A DNA stretch of 64,000 nt. It comes from Brachymonas sp049977365 (GTDB lineage: Bacteria > Pseudomonadota > Gammaproteobacteria > Burkholderiales > Burkholderiaceae_C). Below the pieces are notes generated by a model that worked only from the letters and a program-made list of their open reading frames with translations, had not been told where the DNA came from and did not search any database. The stretch spans positions 1-64,000 of the forward strand of contig NZ_JBNGEN010000002.1 in the NCBI RefSeq assembly GCF_049977365.1, read 5' to 3'. How positions within the stretch are numbered: position 1 is the stretch's first letter; every line of letters starts with the position of its first letter. Position numbers and translations under genes: made by a program. Shown in pieces: positions 16,687 to 25,475 of this stretch.

Positions 16687-18188
16687 CGGGACCAGAAGCG
16701 CGACGGCGGCATTCTGTCGCGACACCATGTGGCCAGCCGGTGGACAGCCGCATCGGACTGGCAACGACTCCAGCCGCACAGCAGCCCTGCCGCATAGGCC
16801 GCATCGGGATGCCGGGGATACAAGGTGGACAGCAGGGCATCGGCCACGGCGGCATCATTGAGAATCCCCAGCTCTTCCTGCAGCCGCTGCAGGACGGCCC
16901 GGTAGGTCGCCACCCTGCGGCGCGGATACAGGGCTGCCAGGAACTCCACCTCGTAGCGCAGGCGCTTGGTACGCTTGCGCAGGGTGTGGCGCGCGGGGAC
17001 ATCGAGTGTGGGCCAGAGACGGGCCAGTCGTGCCACGGCACGGTGCGCCCGGGTCAGGGCACGATCTCCCACCTTGCGGGCAGCGAGGCTGGAGAGCGCC
17101 TGGCCCCCATCCAGATGCAGCCAGCGCAGCCCCTGCAGCAGAACCTGGCCTGTGGCCGGCTGTTGCAGCAGCTGCTGCACGTCCAGACGAGCCTGTGTGG
17201 CGGCCTGATCGACGGCAGTTCGCAGGGCGGCAATCGATTCGGGAGATGCAGGGCCCTGCAGCACGGGGACGGTGTGCACCGTCTGGGCCAGCACCTGCCA
17301 GTCCCGTGCCGCTCCGAGCGCGGTTCCCAGCCGACGCAGCCCATCCAGCCATTCGCGCAGCGGCCCCTGTGCCTGCAGATCGAGCAGAGCCCATGCAGAT
17401 CGCAGCCGCCGCAGGGCTACCCGGGACTGGTGGAGAAACTCGGGTTGTGCGCCGTCTGCGGCCCACGGCAGATTGGCATGCAGGTGGCGCAGACATTCCC
17501 CCACCAGTGCCTGGGCCAACGCATGGCCCGTGGCATCGGGCGGCAGGACAGGAGCCTGTGCCCCGGAAGGCTGAACGGCCTTGTGCACGCACAGCCGATA
17601 GCCGCGTTCCGCCTTGCTGCAGGGCTGCGGCAGGAGGGCCACACGCTGTGCCAGCCGCTGTGCCACATCGAACACCAGGGGCAGAGCGCCCTGCTTGAGT
17701 TCAATTTCGAGCTCATGCACGGGCTCCGTGCATCCCTGTGCCTCGATGACGCCCACATCGAGCGCCAGCTCGACCTGACCGCCCTGCGCGTCGGCCACGT
17801 TCCAGAGCGTGCGCGTGATGCGGGTGACGAATACCGGAGCGAGACGGGGTGCCACGTCGCTGCCGCCCAGAAAAGCCTGCACCTCGGGATCGTCAATGTG
17901 CTGCAGCTCCAGCGTCTGGCCCCGGGTGACGTGTTCGAGCTCGCGGCGCGCGCTGAGGCCGTCATCCGACATCTGGCCGAATTTGACGGTCTGAATCCAC
18001 TGCTCTCCCGCCCGACGCAGCCGCAGCCCCATGCGCCGACGCGCGAGCAGCAGATCGGGCGTGTCGTAATACACGCTCACGAGTTCGCGCGTGCGTGGCG
18101 CCACCCCATAGGCCAGAGCCACCTCGTCGACCAGCAGCGGGGCGGCCTCGGGCCACAGGCTCAGACAGAGTTCGATTTCGGTAGCCAT
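16683..18188 (-). CDS. CYTH-CHAD domain protein (triphosphate tunnel metalloenzyme plus polyphosphate-binding domain)
   Basis: The 501-residue protein has an N-terminal CYTH domain (about residues 1-200), the fold of E. coli YgiF, which cleaves inorganic triphosphate. It is followed by a CHAD domain (about 220-490) rich in conserved His, Arg and Lys, a type known to bind polyphosphate. CYTH landmarks include SVYYDTPD, MGLRLRRAG, QTVKFG, LEIELK and SKAERGY. The usual ExExK start motif reads EIELC here, with Cys in place of the Lys. ATG 18188 begins at that motif. The stop overlaps a patatin ATG by four bases, and ligA ends 70 bases upstream. Confidence 0.9.
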   Translation of the reverse strand: MATEIELCLSLWPEAAPLLVDEVALAYGVAPRTRELVSVYYDTPDLLLARRRMGLRLRRAGEQWIQTVKFGQMSDDGLSARRELEHVTRGQTLELQHIDDPEVQAFLGGSDVAPRLAPVFVTRITRTLWNVADAQGGQVELALDVGVIEAQGCTEPVHELEIELKQGALPLVFDVAQRLAQRVALLPQPCSKAERGYRLCVHKAVQPSGAQAPVLPPDATGHALAQALVGECLRHLHANLPWAADGAQPEFLHQSRVALRRLRSAWALLDLQAQGPLREWLDGLRRLGTALGAARDWQVLAQTVHTVPVLQGPASPESIAALRTAVDQAATQARLDVQQLLQQPATGQVLLQGLRWLHLDGGQALSSLAARKVGDRALTRAHRAVARLARLWPTLDVPARHTLRKRTKRLRYEVEFLAALYPRRRVATYRAVLQRLQEELGILNDAAVADALLSTLYPRHPDAAYAAGLLCGWSRCQSDAAVHRLATWCRDRMPPSRFWSR

Positions 18189-18258
18189 GACGTGAGTATC
18201 CCTGCAGATGGCGGCTGGAGCGAGGTTTTTTCTGTCTCGATGCCGTTCCGCTGCCGCA

Positions 18259-20367
18259 TCATGCCGGGGGTTGCCCCAGCAGGGCCAGCATGCCGGCTTC
18301 GTCCAGAATGGGAACGCCGAGCTTCTGTGCCTTCTCGAACTTGGTGCCCGGTTCGGCCCCGGCCACCACGTAGTGGGTGCGGGCACTGACGCTGCCGGAG
18401 ACCTTGGCTCCTGCCGCTTCCAGCATGTCCTTGGCAGCATCCCGGCCCAGATGGGGCAGTGTGCCGGTGAGGACGAAGGTCTTGCCGGCCAGCGGCAAGG
18501 CCTGAGAGGCGGCGATGCGGCCGGCAGTCTCGGGCCATGTGATGCCGGCAGCCCGCAGGCGGGCGATGACCTCGCGGTTGTGCGGCTCACCCAGAAAGTG
18601 CAGGATGCTCTGTGCCACCACCGGCCCGATGTCGGGCACCTGCAGCAGCGCTTCCTCGTCGGCCTGCATCAGGGCGTCGAGGCTGCCGAAATGGCGCGCC
18701 AGATCCTTGGCCGTGGTTTCGCCGACATGGCGGATGCCCAGCCCGTAGATGAAGCGTGCGAGCGTGGTGTGCCGACTGCTGTCGAGCGCATCGAGCAGAT
18801 TGCGCGCCGATTTCTCGGCCATGCGGTCGAGGCCTGCAAGCTGGTCCAGGGAGAGGTGGTACAGATCGGGCAGCGAGTGGACCAACCCCCCATCGACAAG
18901 CTGGTCGACGAGCTTTTCACCAAGGCTGTCGATATCGAGCGCCCGGCGCTGGGCAAAGTGCAGAATGGACTGCTTGCGCTGCGCGCTGCAAAAGAGTCCG
19001 GCCGTGCAGCGCACGTCGACCTCGCCCTCCTCGCGCTCGACCGCGCTGCCGCAGACGGGACAGTGGGCAGGCATGTGAAACACCCGGGTATGTGCAGGGC
19101 GCCGGTCCGGCACTACCCCCACCACCTCGGGGATCACGTCGCCCGCGCGGCGGACGATGACCGTGTCGCCCACCCGCACGTCCTTGCGGTGCACCTCATC
19201 CTCGTTGTGGAGGGTGGCGTTGGTCACGGTGACGCCACTCACAAAGACCGGTGCGAGCTTGGCCACGGGGGTGAGCTTGCCCGTACGCCCCACCTGCACG
19301 TCGATGGCCTCGACGGTGGTGAGCTCCTCCTGAGGCGGATACTTGTGCGCCACCGCCCAGCGGGGTTCGCGGCTCACGAAGCCGAGGCGCCGCTGGAGTG
19401 CCAGCGAGTTGACCTTGTAGACGACTCCGTCGATGTCGAACGGCAGGCTATCGCGCCGGGCAGCGATGCGGCCATGGAAGGCCACCAGCTCCGCCGGGTC
19501 GCGCGTGACCTCGCGGTCGGGCGACACCGGAAAGCCCATGTCCGCAAAGGCATCGAGCACCTCGGACTGGGTGGCGGGCATGTCGTCCCAGCCCCGCACC
19601 TCGCCCCAGGCATACGCAAAGAAGCTCAGGCGCCGCTCGCGGGCGATGGCCGGATCGAGCTGCCGCAGTGTGCCGGCAGCCGCATTGCGGGGATTGGCAA
19701 AGGTGCGCTCGTTCCTGTGACCCTGGGCGATGCGCTGGCGCTGGCGCTCGTTGAGCGCGTCGAACACATCGCGGCGCATGTACACCTCGCCGCGCACTTC
19801 CAGTACCTCGGGCGGATGGGGCATGCGCAGCCGCAGGGGAATCTGCCAGATGGTGCGGATGTTCTGGGTCACGTCCTCGCCGATCTCGCCGTCTCCGCGC
19901 GTGGCTGCCAGCACGAGCACGCCGTGCTCGTAGCGCAGGTTGATGGCCAAGCCGTCGAACTTGAGTTCTGCCTCGTACTCCACCGCCGGATCCTGGGGCG
20001 AGAGCCCGAGCTCGCGGCGCACGCGCGCATCGAAGGCCAGCGCACCGGTGGCCTCGGTGTCGGTCTCGGTGTGAATCGAGAGCATGGGCACCGCATGGCG
20101 CACCGTGCCAAAGCCCGGCAGCACCTGCCCCATGACCCGCTGGGTGGGCGAATCGGGTGTGCGCAGGGCGGGGTAGGCAGTTTCGAGCGCATCGAGCTCG
20201 CGGAACAGACGGTCGTATTCGGCGTCGGGAATTTCCGGAGCGTCGAGGGTGTAGTACAGGTAGGCGTGATGCTGCAGCAGCTCGCGCAGCTCCGCCGCAC
20301 GCTGGACCTGGGCCGTGGTGGGCGCAACGCCCTCCCCTGCGGCCTCGAACAGGTCGGGTGTGGTCAT
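18259..20367 (-). CDS. ligA: NAD-dependent DNA ligase LigA
   Basis: LigA seals nicks in replication and repair using NAD. The 702-residue protein has all domains: domain Ia with the YYTLDAPEIPDAEYD motif, the adenylation domain with Lys136 in ELKFDGLAI, an OB fold, the four-Cys zinc finger (CPVCG and later CTAGLFC), helix-hairpin-helix repeats and a C-terminal BRCT domain (GKTFVLTGTLPHLGRDAA). It starts 14 bases after zipA on the same strand, as in related bacteria where smc, zipA and ligA are a conserved row. Confidence 0.98.
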   Translation of the reverse strand: MTTPDLFEAAGEGVAPTTAQVQRAAELRELLQHHAYLYYTLDAPEIPDAEYDRLFRELDALETAYPALRTPDSPTQRVMGQVLPGFGTVRHAVPMLSIHTETDTEATGALAFDARVRRELGLSPQDPAVEYEAELKFDGLAINLRYEHGVLVLAATRGDGEIGEDVTQNIRTIWQIPLRLRMPHPPEVLEVRGEVYMRRDVFDALNERQRQRIAQGHRNERTFANPRNAAAGTLRQLDPAIARERRLSFFAYAWGEVRGWDDMPATQSEVLDAFADMGFPVSPDREVTRDPAELVAFHGRIAARRDSLPFDIDGVVYKVNSLALQRRLGFVSREPRWAVAHKYPPQEELTTVEAIDVQVGRTGKLTPVAKLAPVFVSGVTVTNATLHNEDEVHRKDVRVGDTVIVRRAGDVIPEVVGVVPDRRPAHTRVFHMPAHCPVCGSAVEREEGEVDVRCTAGLFCSAQRKQSILHFAQRRALDIDSLGEKLVDQLVDGGLVHSLPDLYHLSLDQLAGLDRMAEKSARNLLDALDSSRHTTLARFIYGLGIRHVGETTAKDLARHFGSLDALMQADEEALLQVPDIGPVVAQSILHFLGEPHNREVIARLRAAGITWPETAGRIAASQALPLAGKTFVLTGTLPHLGRDAAKDMLEAAGAKVSGSVSARTHYVVAGAEPGTKFEKAQKLGVPILDEAGMLALLGQPPA

Positions 20368-20381
20368 GGCAGCGGAAATCC

Positions 20382-21533
20382 TCAGGAGAACAGGCGGCGC
20401 GCCAGATCGGAACCGGCGGCGAAGTCGTGCTGTTCAAGTGTCTGGTAGAGGCCCTGCAGGTCGCGGTCGATGGTCTCCATGGCATCGGTGCTGATGCGGT
20501 AGCCGTTGCCGTCGACGATCTGCCCTTCCATTTCGCTGGCGAGCTGGAGCGCGGTTTCACACATGCGCGCAAAGGGGCGCTCGCTCTGGCGCACATGGGT
20601 CACTTCGAGCCCGAGCAGCACCTCGTAGATGGCCGAGTTCTCGATCGTGTCGGCCATGGCTGCACGGCCGTCGAACTCCAGGCTGACCACAGGAGGCACG
20701 CCTTCGACCGAGGCAGGCAGCACCATGCGGCCCGGCAGCACACCGGGCACGAAGCCCTGGCGGCCGGCGGCCTGCTGCAGGTAGCCCATGCTCCACGCAG
20801 CGCCCCGTGCGCGCAGCACGAAGGTCAGCCGCGCATCATGGGCGCTGGCAAACTGGTCGAGCTCGCGGGCGCGGGCCACCTCGTTGAGCATGTCGGGGAA
20901 ATGGGGCGTGCCGTTGACGGCATCGGCAAAGGCCTGCGCCTTGAGCGTGAACTCAGAGAAGCCGATCTCGTTGAGCGGGCCGGTGCGGTTGGCAAGCTGT
21001 ACCCCGGCCTGGAAGGCGTCGTACAGGTGCCCCGGAGTGAGTGGCTCCCATTGCTGGGTGTTGCGGTTGCGGCCTTCGATGAAGAAGGGCTTGTTGTCCA
21101 CCCGGCGGGTGGCAGGCAGCGCTGCAAGGGCGACTTCGGCCGGAACCACAGCGCCTGCATCGAGCTCGATGGGCGCCATGGCGTCGAGCAGGGCATCCAT
21201 GAGAAAGCGGCGTTCGGGCACGGGAGCCACAGGCAGGGGCACGCCGTCATCGGCAGCCTCTGCAGCCGGAACGGAGACCGCAGCGGCCACGCCCACGGCA
21301 CTGTCGGCGGGGACTGCGGTCTGAGCGTCGGGCACGGCCGCCACGCCTTCAGGGGTGCCTGCGACTGCGTCAGTCAGCCCGGGTTCAAGGGCATGGGCTC
21401 CGCCTTCGGGGCCAAGGGAGGGATCGGGCTGACGGGGCCGGTTCTTGCGCGCCTGCCAGGCGTTGTGCGCCACCAGAGCGGCGAGCAGCACGCCCCCCGT
21501 TGCGGCCAGTCCGATTTGCAAGGTAGTACTCAT
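20382..21533 (-). CDS. zipA: Cell division protein ZipA
   Basis: ZipA anchors the FtsZ ring to the inner membrane. The 383-residue protein has one N-terminal membrane helix (residues about 5-23), a short basic patch (ARKNRPR), a Pro/Ala/Glu-rich linker to about residue 110 and a C-terminal FtsZ-binding domain (about 230-375) with GYLQQAAGRQGFVPG and YEVLLGLEVTHVRQ. Sequence conservation in ZipA is low, so the call rests on this layout plus its place between smc and ligA. It lies 84 bases after smc and 14 bases before ligA, which supports one transcript. Confidence 0.93.
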   Translation of the reverse strand: MSTTLQIGLAATGGVLLAALVAHNAWQARKNRPRQPDPSLGPEGGAHALEPGLTDAVAGTPEGVAAVPDAQTAVPADSAVGVAAAVSVPAAEAADDGVPLPVAPVPERRFLMDALLDAMAPIELDAGAVVPAEVALAALPATRRVDNKPFFIEGRNRNTQQWEPLTPGHLYDAFQAGVQLANRTGPLNEIGFSEFTLKAQAFADAVNGTPHFPDMLNEVARARELDQFASAHDARLTFVLRARGAAWSMGYLQQAAGRQGFVPGVLPGRMVLPASVEGVPPVVSLEFDGRAAMADTIENSAIYEVLLGLEVTHVRQSERPFARMCETALQLASEMEGQIVDGNGYRISTDAMETIDRDLQGLYQTLEQHDFAAGSDLARRLFS

Positions 21534-21617
21534 GGATTTTTCTGCATCGATGTGCGCATATCTTAGCCTAGCCGCCCGTGTCTCCGGCGGCAGGACGGGC
21601 AGCCGTGCGATTCGGAC

Positions 21618-24600
21618 TCAGGATTCGGCCATGGAAAGGGCCGCCTCCATGTCCACGGCCACGATGCGCGAGACGCCCTGCTCCTGCATGGTGACGCCGA
21701 TGAGCTGTCTGGCCATTTCCATGGCGATCTTGTTGTGGCTGATGAACAGGAACTGTGTGTCGCGCCCCATGCTCGCCACAAGGCGTGCATAGCGCTCGGT
21801 GTTGGCGTCGTCGAGCGGTGCATCCACCTCATCGAGCAGACAGAACGGCGCCGGATTGAGCTGGAAGATGGCAAACACCAGGGCAATGGCCGTGAGGGCC
21901 TTCTCGCCGCCCGAGAGCAGATGGATGGTCTGGTTCTTCTTGCCCGGCGGCTGGGCCATGACCTGCACCCCGGCATCGAGGATTTCGTCGCCGGTCATGA
22001 TGAGCCGTGCCTGTCCGCCCCCGAAAAGTTCCGGGAACATGCGCCCGAAATGCCCGTTGACTGTCTCGAAGGTGCTGGAGAGCAGCTCGCGGGTTTCGCC
22101 GTCGATCTTGCGGATGGCGGCTTCGAGGGTGTCGATGGCGTCGAGCAGGTCGGCGGACTGCTCGTCGAGGAAGCGCTTGCGCTCGGTGGCTGCATCGAGC
22201 TCCTGCATGGCGGCGAGGTTGACTGCGCCCAGAGCTGCGATCTCGCGCTGCAGGCGGTCGATCTCGGACTGGAGCCCCTGCAGGCGTACGCCTTCTTCGG
22301 CGATGCTGGCGGCGAGTGCGGCCTCGTCGGTCTGCGCTTCGGCCAGCGACTGGGCGAACTGTTCCACACCGATGCGCACGGCCTGCTCCTTGAGCTGCAG
22401 CTCGGTGATGCGCTGGCGCAGCGGTTCGAGCTCGCGCTCCAGCACCAGGCGGCGTTCGTCGCTTGCACGCAGGCGGGCGGTCAGGTCTTCATAGGCGCTG
22501 CGGCGCGCGCCCAGCTCCTGCTCGCAGGCCAGTTTGCGCGCCAGCGCCTCCTGCAGTCCATCCTGCGCCGTGGCGGCCGTGAGGGCCTCGACTTCCTGGC
22601 GGAGCTGGGCCTCTTCGGCCTGCAGGGCCTGCACCTGCGTATCGGCGGTGGCCAGCATGCGCTGCAGCTCGGCGGTGCGTGCCTGGGCCGATCGGCGGCC
22701 AAAGGCTGCTTCCTGTGCGGCGCGTTCGAGCGTGCGCTGCTGCTCGCGACCTGCGGCCAGCCGGCGCTCGGCTTCCAGCACCCGGTCTTCGAACTGCGTC
22801 TCGCGTTCCTGGGCATCGGCGAGCTGCATGTCCAGCTCCTCGAAGCGGGCCTCGGCCAGCACGGCCCGCTCCTGCAGCTCTTCCAGCGTCGCATCGACCT
22901 CGGCGAGATCGGCGCCGATCTGTTCGCCGCGCTGGCGGCTCTGCTCGCTCTGCTGCGTGAGGCGCAGCACCTCGACCTGCAGGGCGTGGTGCGCGGACTG
23001 GGTGTCGGCCAGCTCCCGCCGCAGCGCGGTCAGGGCCTCGCCGGCATGGGTGCAGGTTGCCTCGGCCCGCACCAGGGCATGGCGCGATTCCTCCAGGATC
23101 AGCTGCTGGGCCCGCAGTTCCCTGTCCAGATGGGCGATTTCCTGGGCCCGCGCCAGCATGCCTTCCTGGGCACTGCCCTGCGCGTGAAAATCGACCGCAT
23201 GGGCGCTGACCGCATGGCCCGTGGGCACGTACACGGTTTCGCCGGGCCCAAGCCGGTCGCGCAGGGCCAGCGCCTCGCCCAGCGTGGTGGCGGTGTAGCA
23301 GCCCTGCAGCCAGGTATCCATGAGCGCGAGCAGACCTGCATCGTGCAGGCGGAGCCGGTCTACCAGCCGCGGCAGTGGCGCTGCGGCGGGGGCCTTCGGC
23401 TGCGGCAGCGCATAGAAGCTGAGTCTGGCCGGCGGTGCATCGGCCGCAAAGGCGGCCACAGTGTCGAGTCGCCCCACTTCGAGCGCACCCATGCGCTGCC
23501 GCAGGGCGGCCTCCAGCGCCTGCTCCCAGCCTTCCTCGATCTGGAGCCGGGTCCACAGCTGGGGCAATCCGTCGAGTCCCTGGCGTTCGAGCCAGGGGGC
23601 AAGTGCGCCTTCGGTGCGCACCTTGTCCTGCAGGGCCCTGAGGGCGTCCATGCGCGCAGCCAGATCGGCCTGCCGGCGCATGTCGTCATTGAGCTGACGC
23701 TGGGCCTCCCGGCGCTGGGCCTCGTGCTGTGGCTGCTCGTCCTGCCGCATGGCAAGCTGCTCCTGCAGGCTGGCGAGCCTCTGCTGCAGGGAGACGAGCT
23801 GGCCCTGCTGTGCCTCCAGCCGGTCCGTCTCTGGCATGGCCAGTGCCTTGCGGTCGGCCAAGAGCCGCTCGCGGCGCTGTTCCTGCTGGCGGCGCTGCTC
23901 GCCCACGCTGCGCTGCTCGGCAGCCAGCACCTGGATCTGCTGCTGGACCTGGGTTGCCGCCGCACGGTATTCGGAGGCCTTGTGCTGGGCACGGCGCAGG
24001 GCGTCTTCGAGTTCGGGGAGCTGCTGGGCCTGCTCCTCGACCTGCGCTTCGAGCATGGCGGCCTGCTCCTCGGACTCCAGATCACGCGCGGCCAGGGTTT
24101 CGGCCTCCTGTTCGGCCTCCTCGCGGCGCGCCTGCCACTGCGCCATCTGCTCGGCGAGTTGAATCTGCCGCCGCGCGGCGCGGTCCCGGTTGTCGATCAC
24201 GTGGCGAATCTCGGCTTCGAGCCGCCCCACTTCGGCGGTTGCCTCGTACAGCTGTCCCTGCGCCTGGTTGACCTGGTCTCCGGCAGCATAGTGGGCCTGC
24301 CGAATGCCCTCGACATCGCCCTCGACCTGGCGCATTTCGGCCATGCGGCCTTCGAGCGCAGCGCGGGCCTGCTCGACATCTGCCTGCACACGTCCCTGGC
24401 TGGTGGCGGCCTCCTCCCGCTTGAGAAACCACAGCTGATGCAGCCGCCGGGTGCCAAGCTCCTGGAGCCCCTGGTATCTGCGTGCCACCTCCGCCTGTTT
24501 CTCGAGCCGTTCGAGATTGCCGTTGAGCTCTCGCAGGATGTCCTCGACGCGGGTCAGATTCTCGCGGGTATCCTGCAGGCGGTTGCCTGTCTCGCGCCGC

Positions 24601-25127
24601 CGCTCCTTGTACTTGCTGACTCCGGCCGCCTCCTCAAGGAACAGGCGCAGCTCCTCGGGGCGGCTCTCGATGATGCGGCTGATCGTGCCCTGTCCGATGA
24701 TGGCGTAGGCGCGTGGCCCCAGACCCGTACCCAGAAACACGTCCTGCACATCCCGGCGCCGCACGGTCTGGTTGTTGATGAAATAGCTGCTGCCGCCTTC
24801 GCGCGTGAGCACCCGCTTGACGGCAATCTCGGCATACTGGTTCCACTGCCCGCCGGCGCGGTGGTCGGCATTGTCGAACACCAGCTCCACACTGGCCCGG
24901 CTGGCAGGCTTGCGCGTGGTGGTGCCGTTGAAGATCACGTCCTGCATCGACTCGCCGCGCAGCTCGCTCGCCTTGCTCTCGCCCAGCACCCAGCGCACCG
25001 CATCCATGATGTTGGACTTGCCGCATCCATTGGGGCCCACCACCCCCACGAGCTGCCCCGGGAGCTGGAAGAGGGTGGGTTCGGCAAAGGACTTGAAGCC
25101 CGAGAGCTTGATGGACTGAAGACGCAC
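21618..25127 (-). CDS. smc: Chromosome segregation protein SMC
   Basis: SMC forms the condensin-like ring that organises and separates sister chromosomes. The 1,169-residue protein has the N-terminal ATPase half with Walker A GPNGCGKSN, a long coiled coil rich in Glu, Gln and Arg (about 170-500 and 650-1000), a hinge near 500-650, and the C-terminal half with the signature LSGGEKALTAIAL and Walker B FCLLDEVDAPLDD. The start is a GTG at 25127, giving an N-terminus matching VRLQSIKLSGFKSF; the open frame extends to 25250 but those residues are not SMC-like. No clear ribosome binding site is seen. No scpA or scpB is adjacent. Confidence 0.97.
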   Translation of the reverse strand: MRLQSIKLSGFKSFAEPTLFQLPGQLVGVVGPNGCGKSNIMDAVRWVLGESKASELRGESMQDVIFNGTTTRKPASRASVELVFDNADHRAGGQWNQYAEIAVKRVLTREGGSSYFINNQTVRRRDVQDVFLGTGLGPRAYAIIGQGTISRIIESRPEELRLFLEEAAGVSKYKERRRETGNRLQDTRENLTRVEDILRELNGNLERLEKQAEVARRYQGLQELGTRRLHQLWFLKREEAATSQGRVQADVEQARAALEGRMAEMRQVEGDVEGIRQAHYAAGDQVNQAQGQLYEATAEVGRLEAEIRHVIDNRDRAARRQIQLAEQMAQWQARREEAEQEAETLAARDLESEEQAAMLEAQVEEQAQQLPELEDALRRAQHKASEYRAAATQVQQQIQVLAAEQRSVGEQRRQQEQRRERLLADRKALAMPETDRLEAQQGQLVSLQQRLASLQEQLAMRQDEQPQHEAQRREAQRQLNDDMRRQADLAARMDALRALQDKVRTEGALAPWLERQGLDGLPQLWTRLQIEEGWEQALEAALRQRMGALEVGRLDTVAAFAADAPPARLSFYALPQPKAPAAAPLPRLVDRLRLHDAGLLALMDTWLQGCYTATTLGEALALRDRLGPGETVYVPTGHAVSAHAVDFHAQGSAQEGMLARAQEIAHLDRELRAQQLILEESRHALVRAEATCTHAGEALTALRRELADTQSAHHALQVEVLRLTQQSEQSRQRGEQIGADLAEVDATLEELQERAVLAEARFEELDMQLADAQERETQFEDRVLEAERRLAAGREQQRTLERAAQEAAFGRRSAQARTAELQRMLATADTQVQALQAEEAQLRQEVEALTAATAQDGLQEALARKLACEQELGARRSAYEDLTARLRASDERRLVLERELEPLRQRITELQLKEQAVRIGVEQFAQSLAEAQTDEAALAASIAEEGVRLQGLQSEIDRLQREIAALGAVNLAAMQELDAATERKRFLDEQSADLLDAIDTLEAAIRKIDGETRELLSSTFETVNGHFGRMFPELFGGGQARLIMTGDEILDAGVQVMAQPPGKKNQTIHLLSGGEKALTAIALVFAIFQLNPAPFCLLDEVDAPLDDANTERYARLVASMGRDTQFLFISHNKIAMEMARQLIGVTMQEQGVSRIVAVDMEAALSMAES

Positions 25128-25475
25128 GTCGGAAAACCAATCAACGGAGTCCGCCTGCCCTGCGCAGGGACAGACCCATACACTAGAATCGAATGCCTGA
25201 GGCGTGCCCGCACGTGCCGGCGTACCGCATGCGACCCGATACGATGCCACACCCCGCAGGAGGCGGGTAGCAAGGGCAGCGGGTCAGGCTGTGTGCGATG
25301 CCCCTGCAGCGCACGGCAGACATGGAGGCTGCACTCACGCCACACCACGCACGGCATGGCATGGCCCGTCACCGCCCCGGCTCCTCCCAGGCGGCTACAT
25401 CATACCCGGCAGCCACCCTGGCACGCCCCCCTTTCAAAGCCCTATCAGAGCCATCCGTCCCGGTTTTCACCCATC
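25128..25475. other. Divergent smc/dapC intergenic region
   Basis: A 348-base spacer between divergent smc and dapC. The plus-strand frame of dapC stays open through it and through the whole antisense of smc, but the ATG at 25476 matches the DapC N-terminus. No clear promoter pair, hairpin or small gene is visible. Confidence 0.5.
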
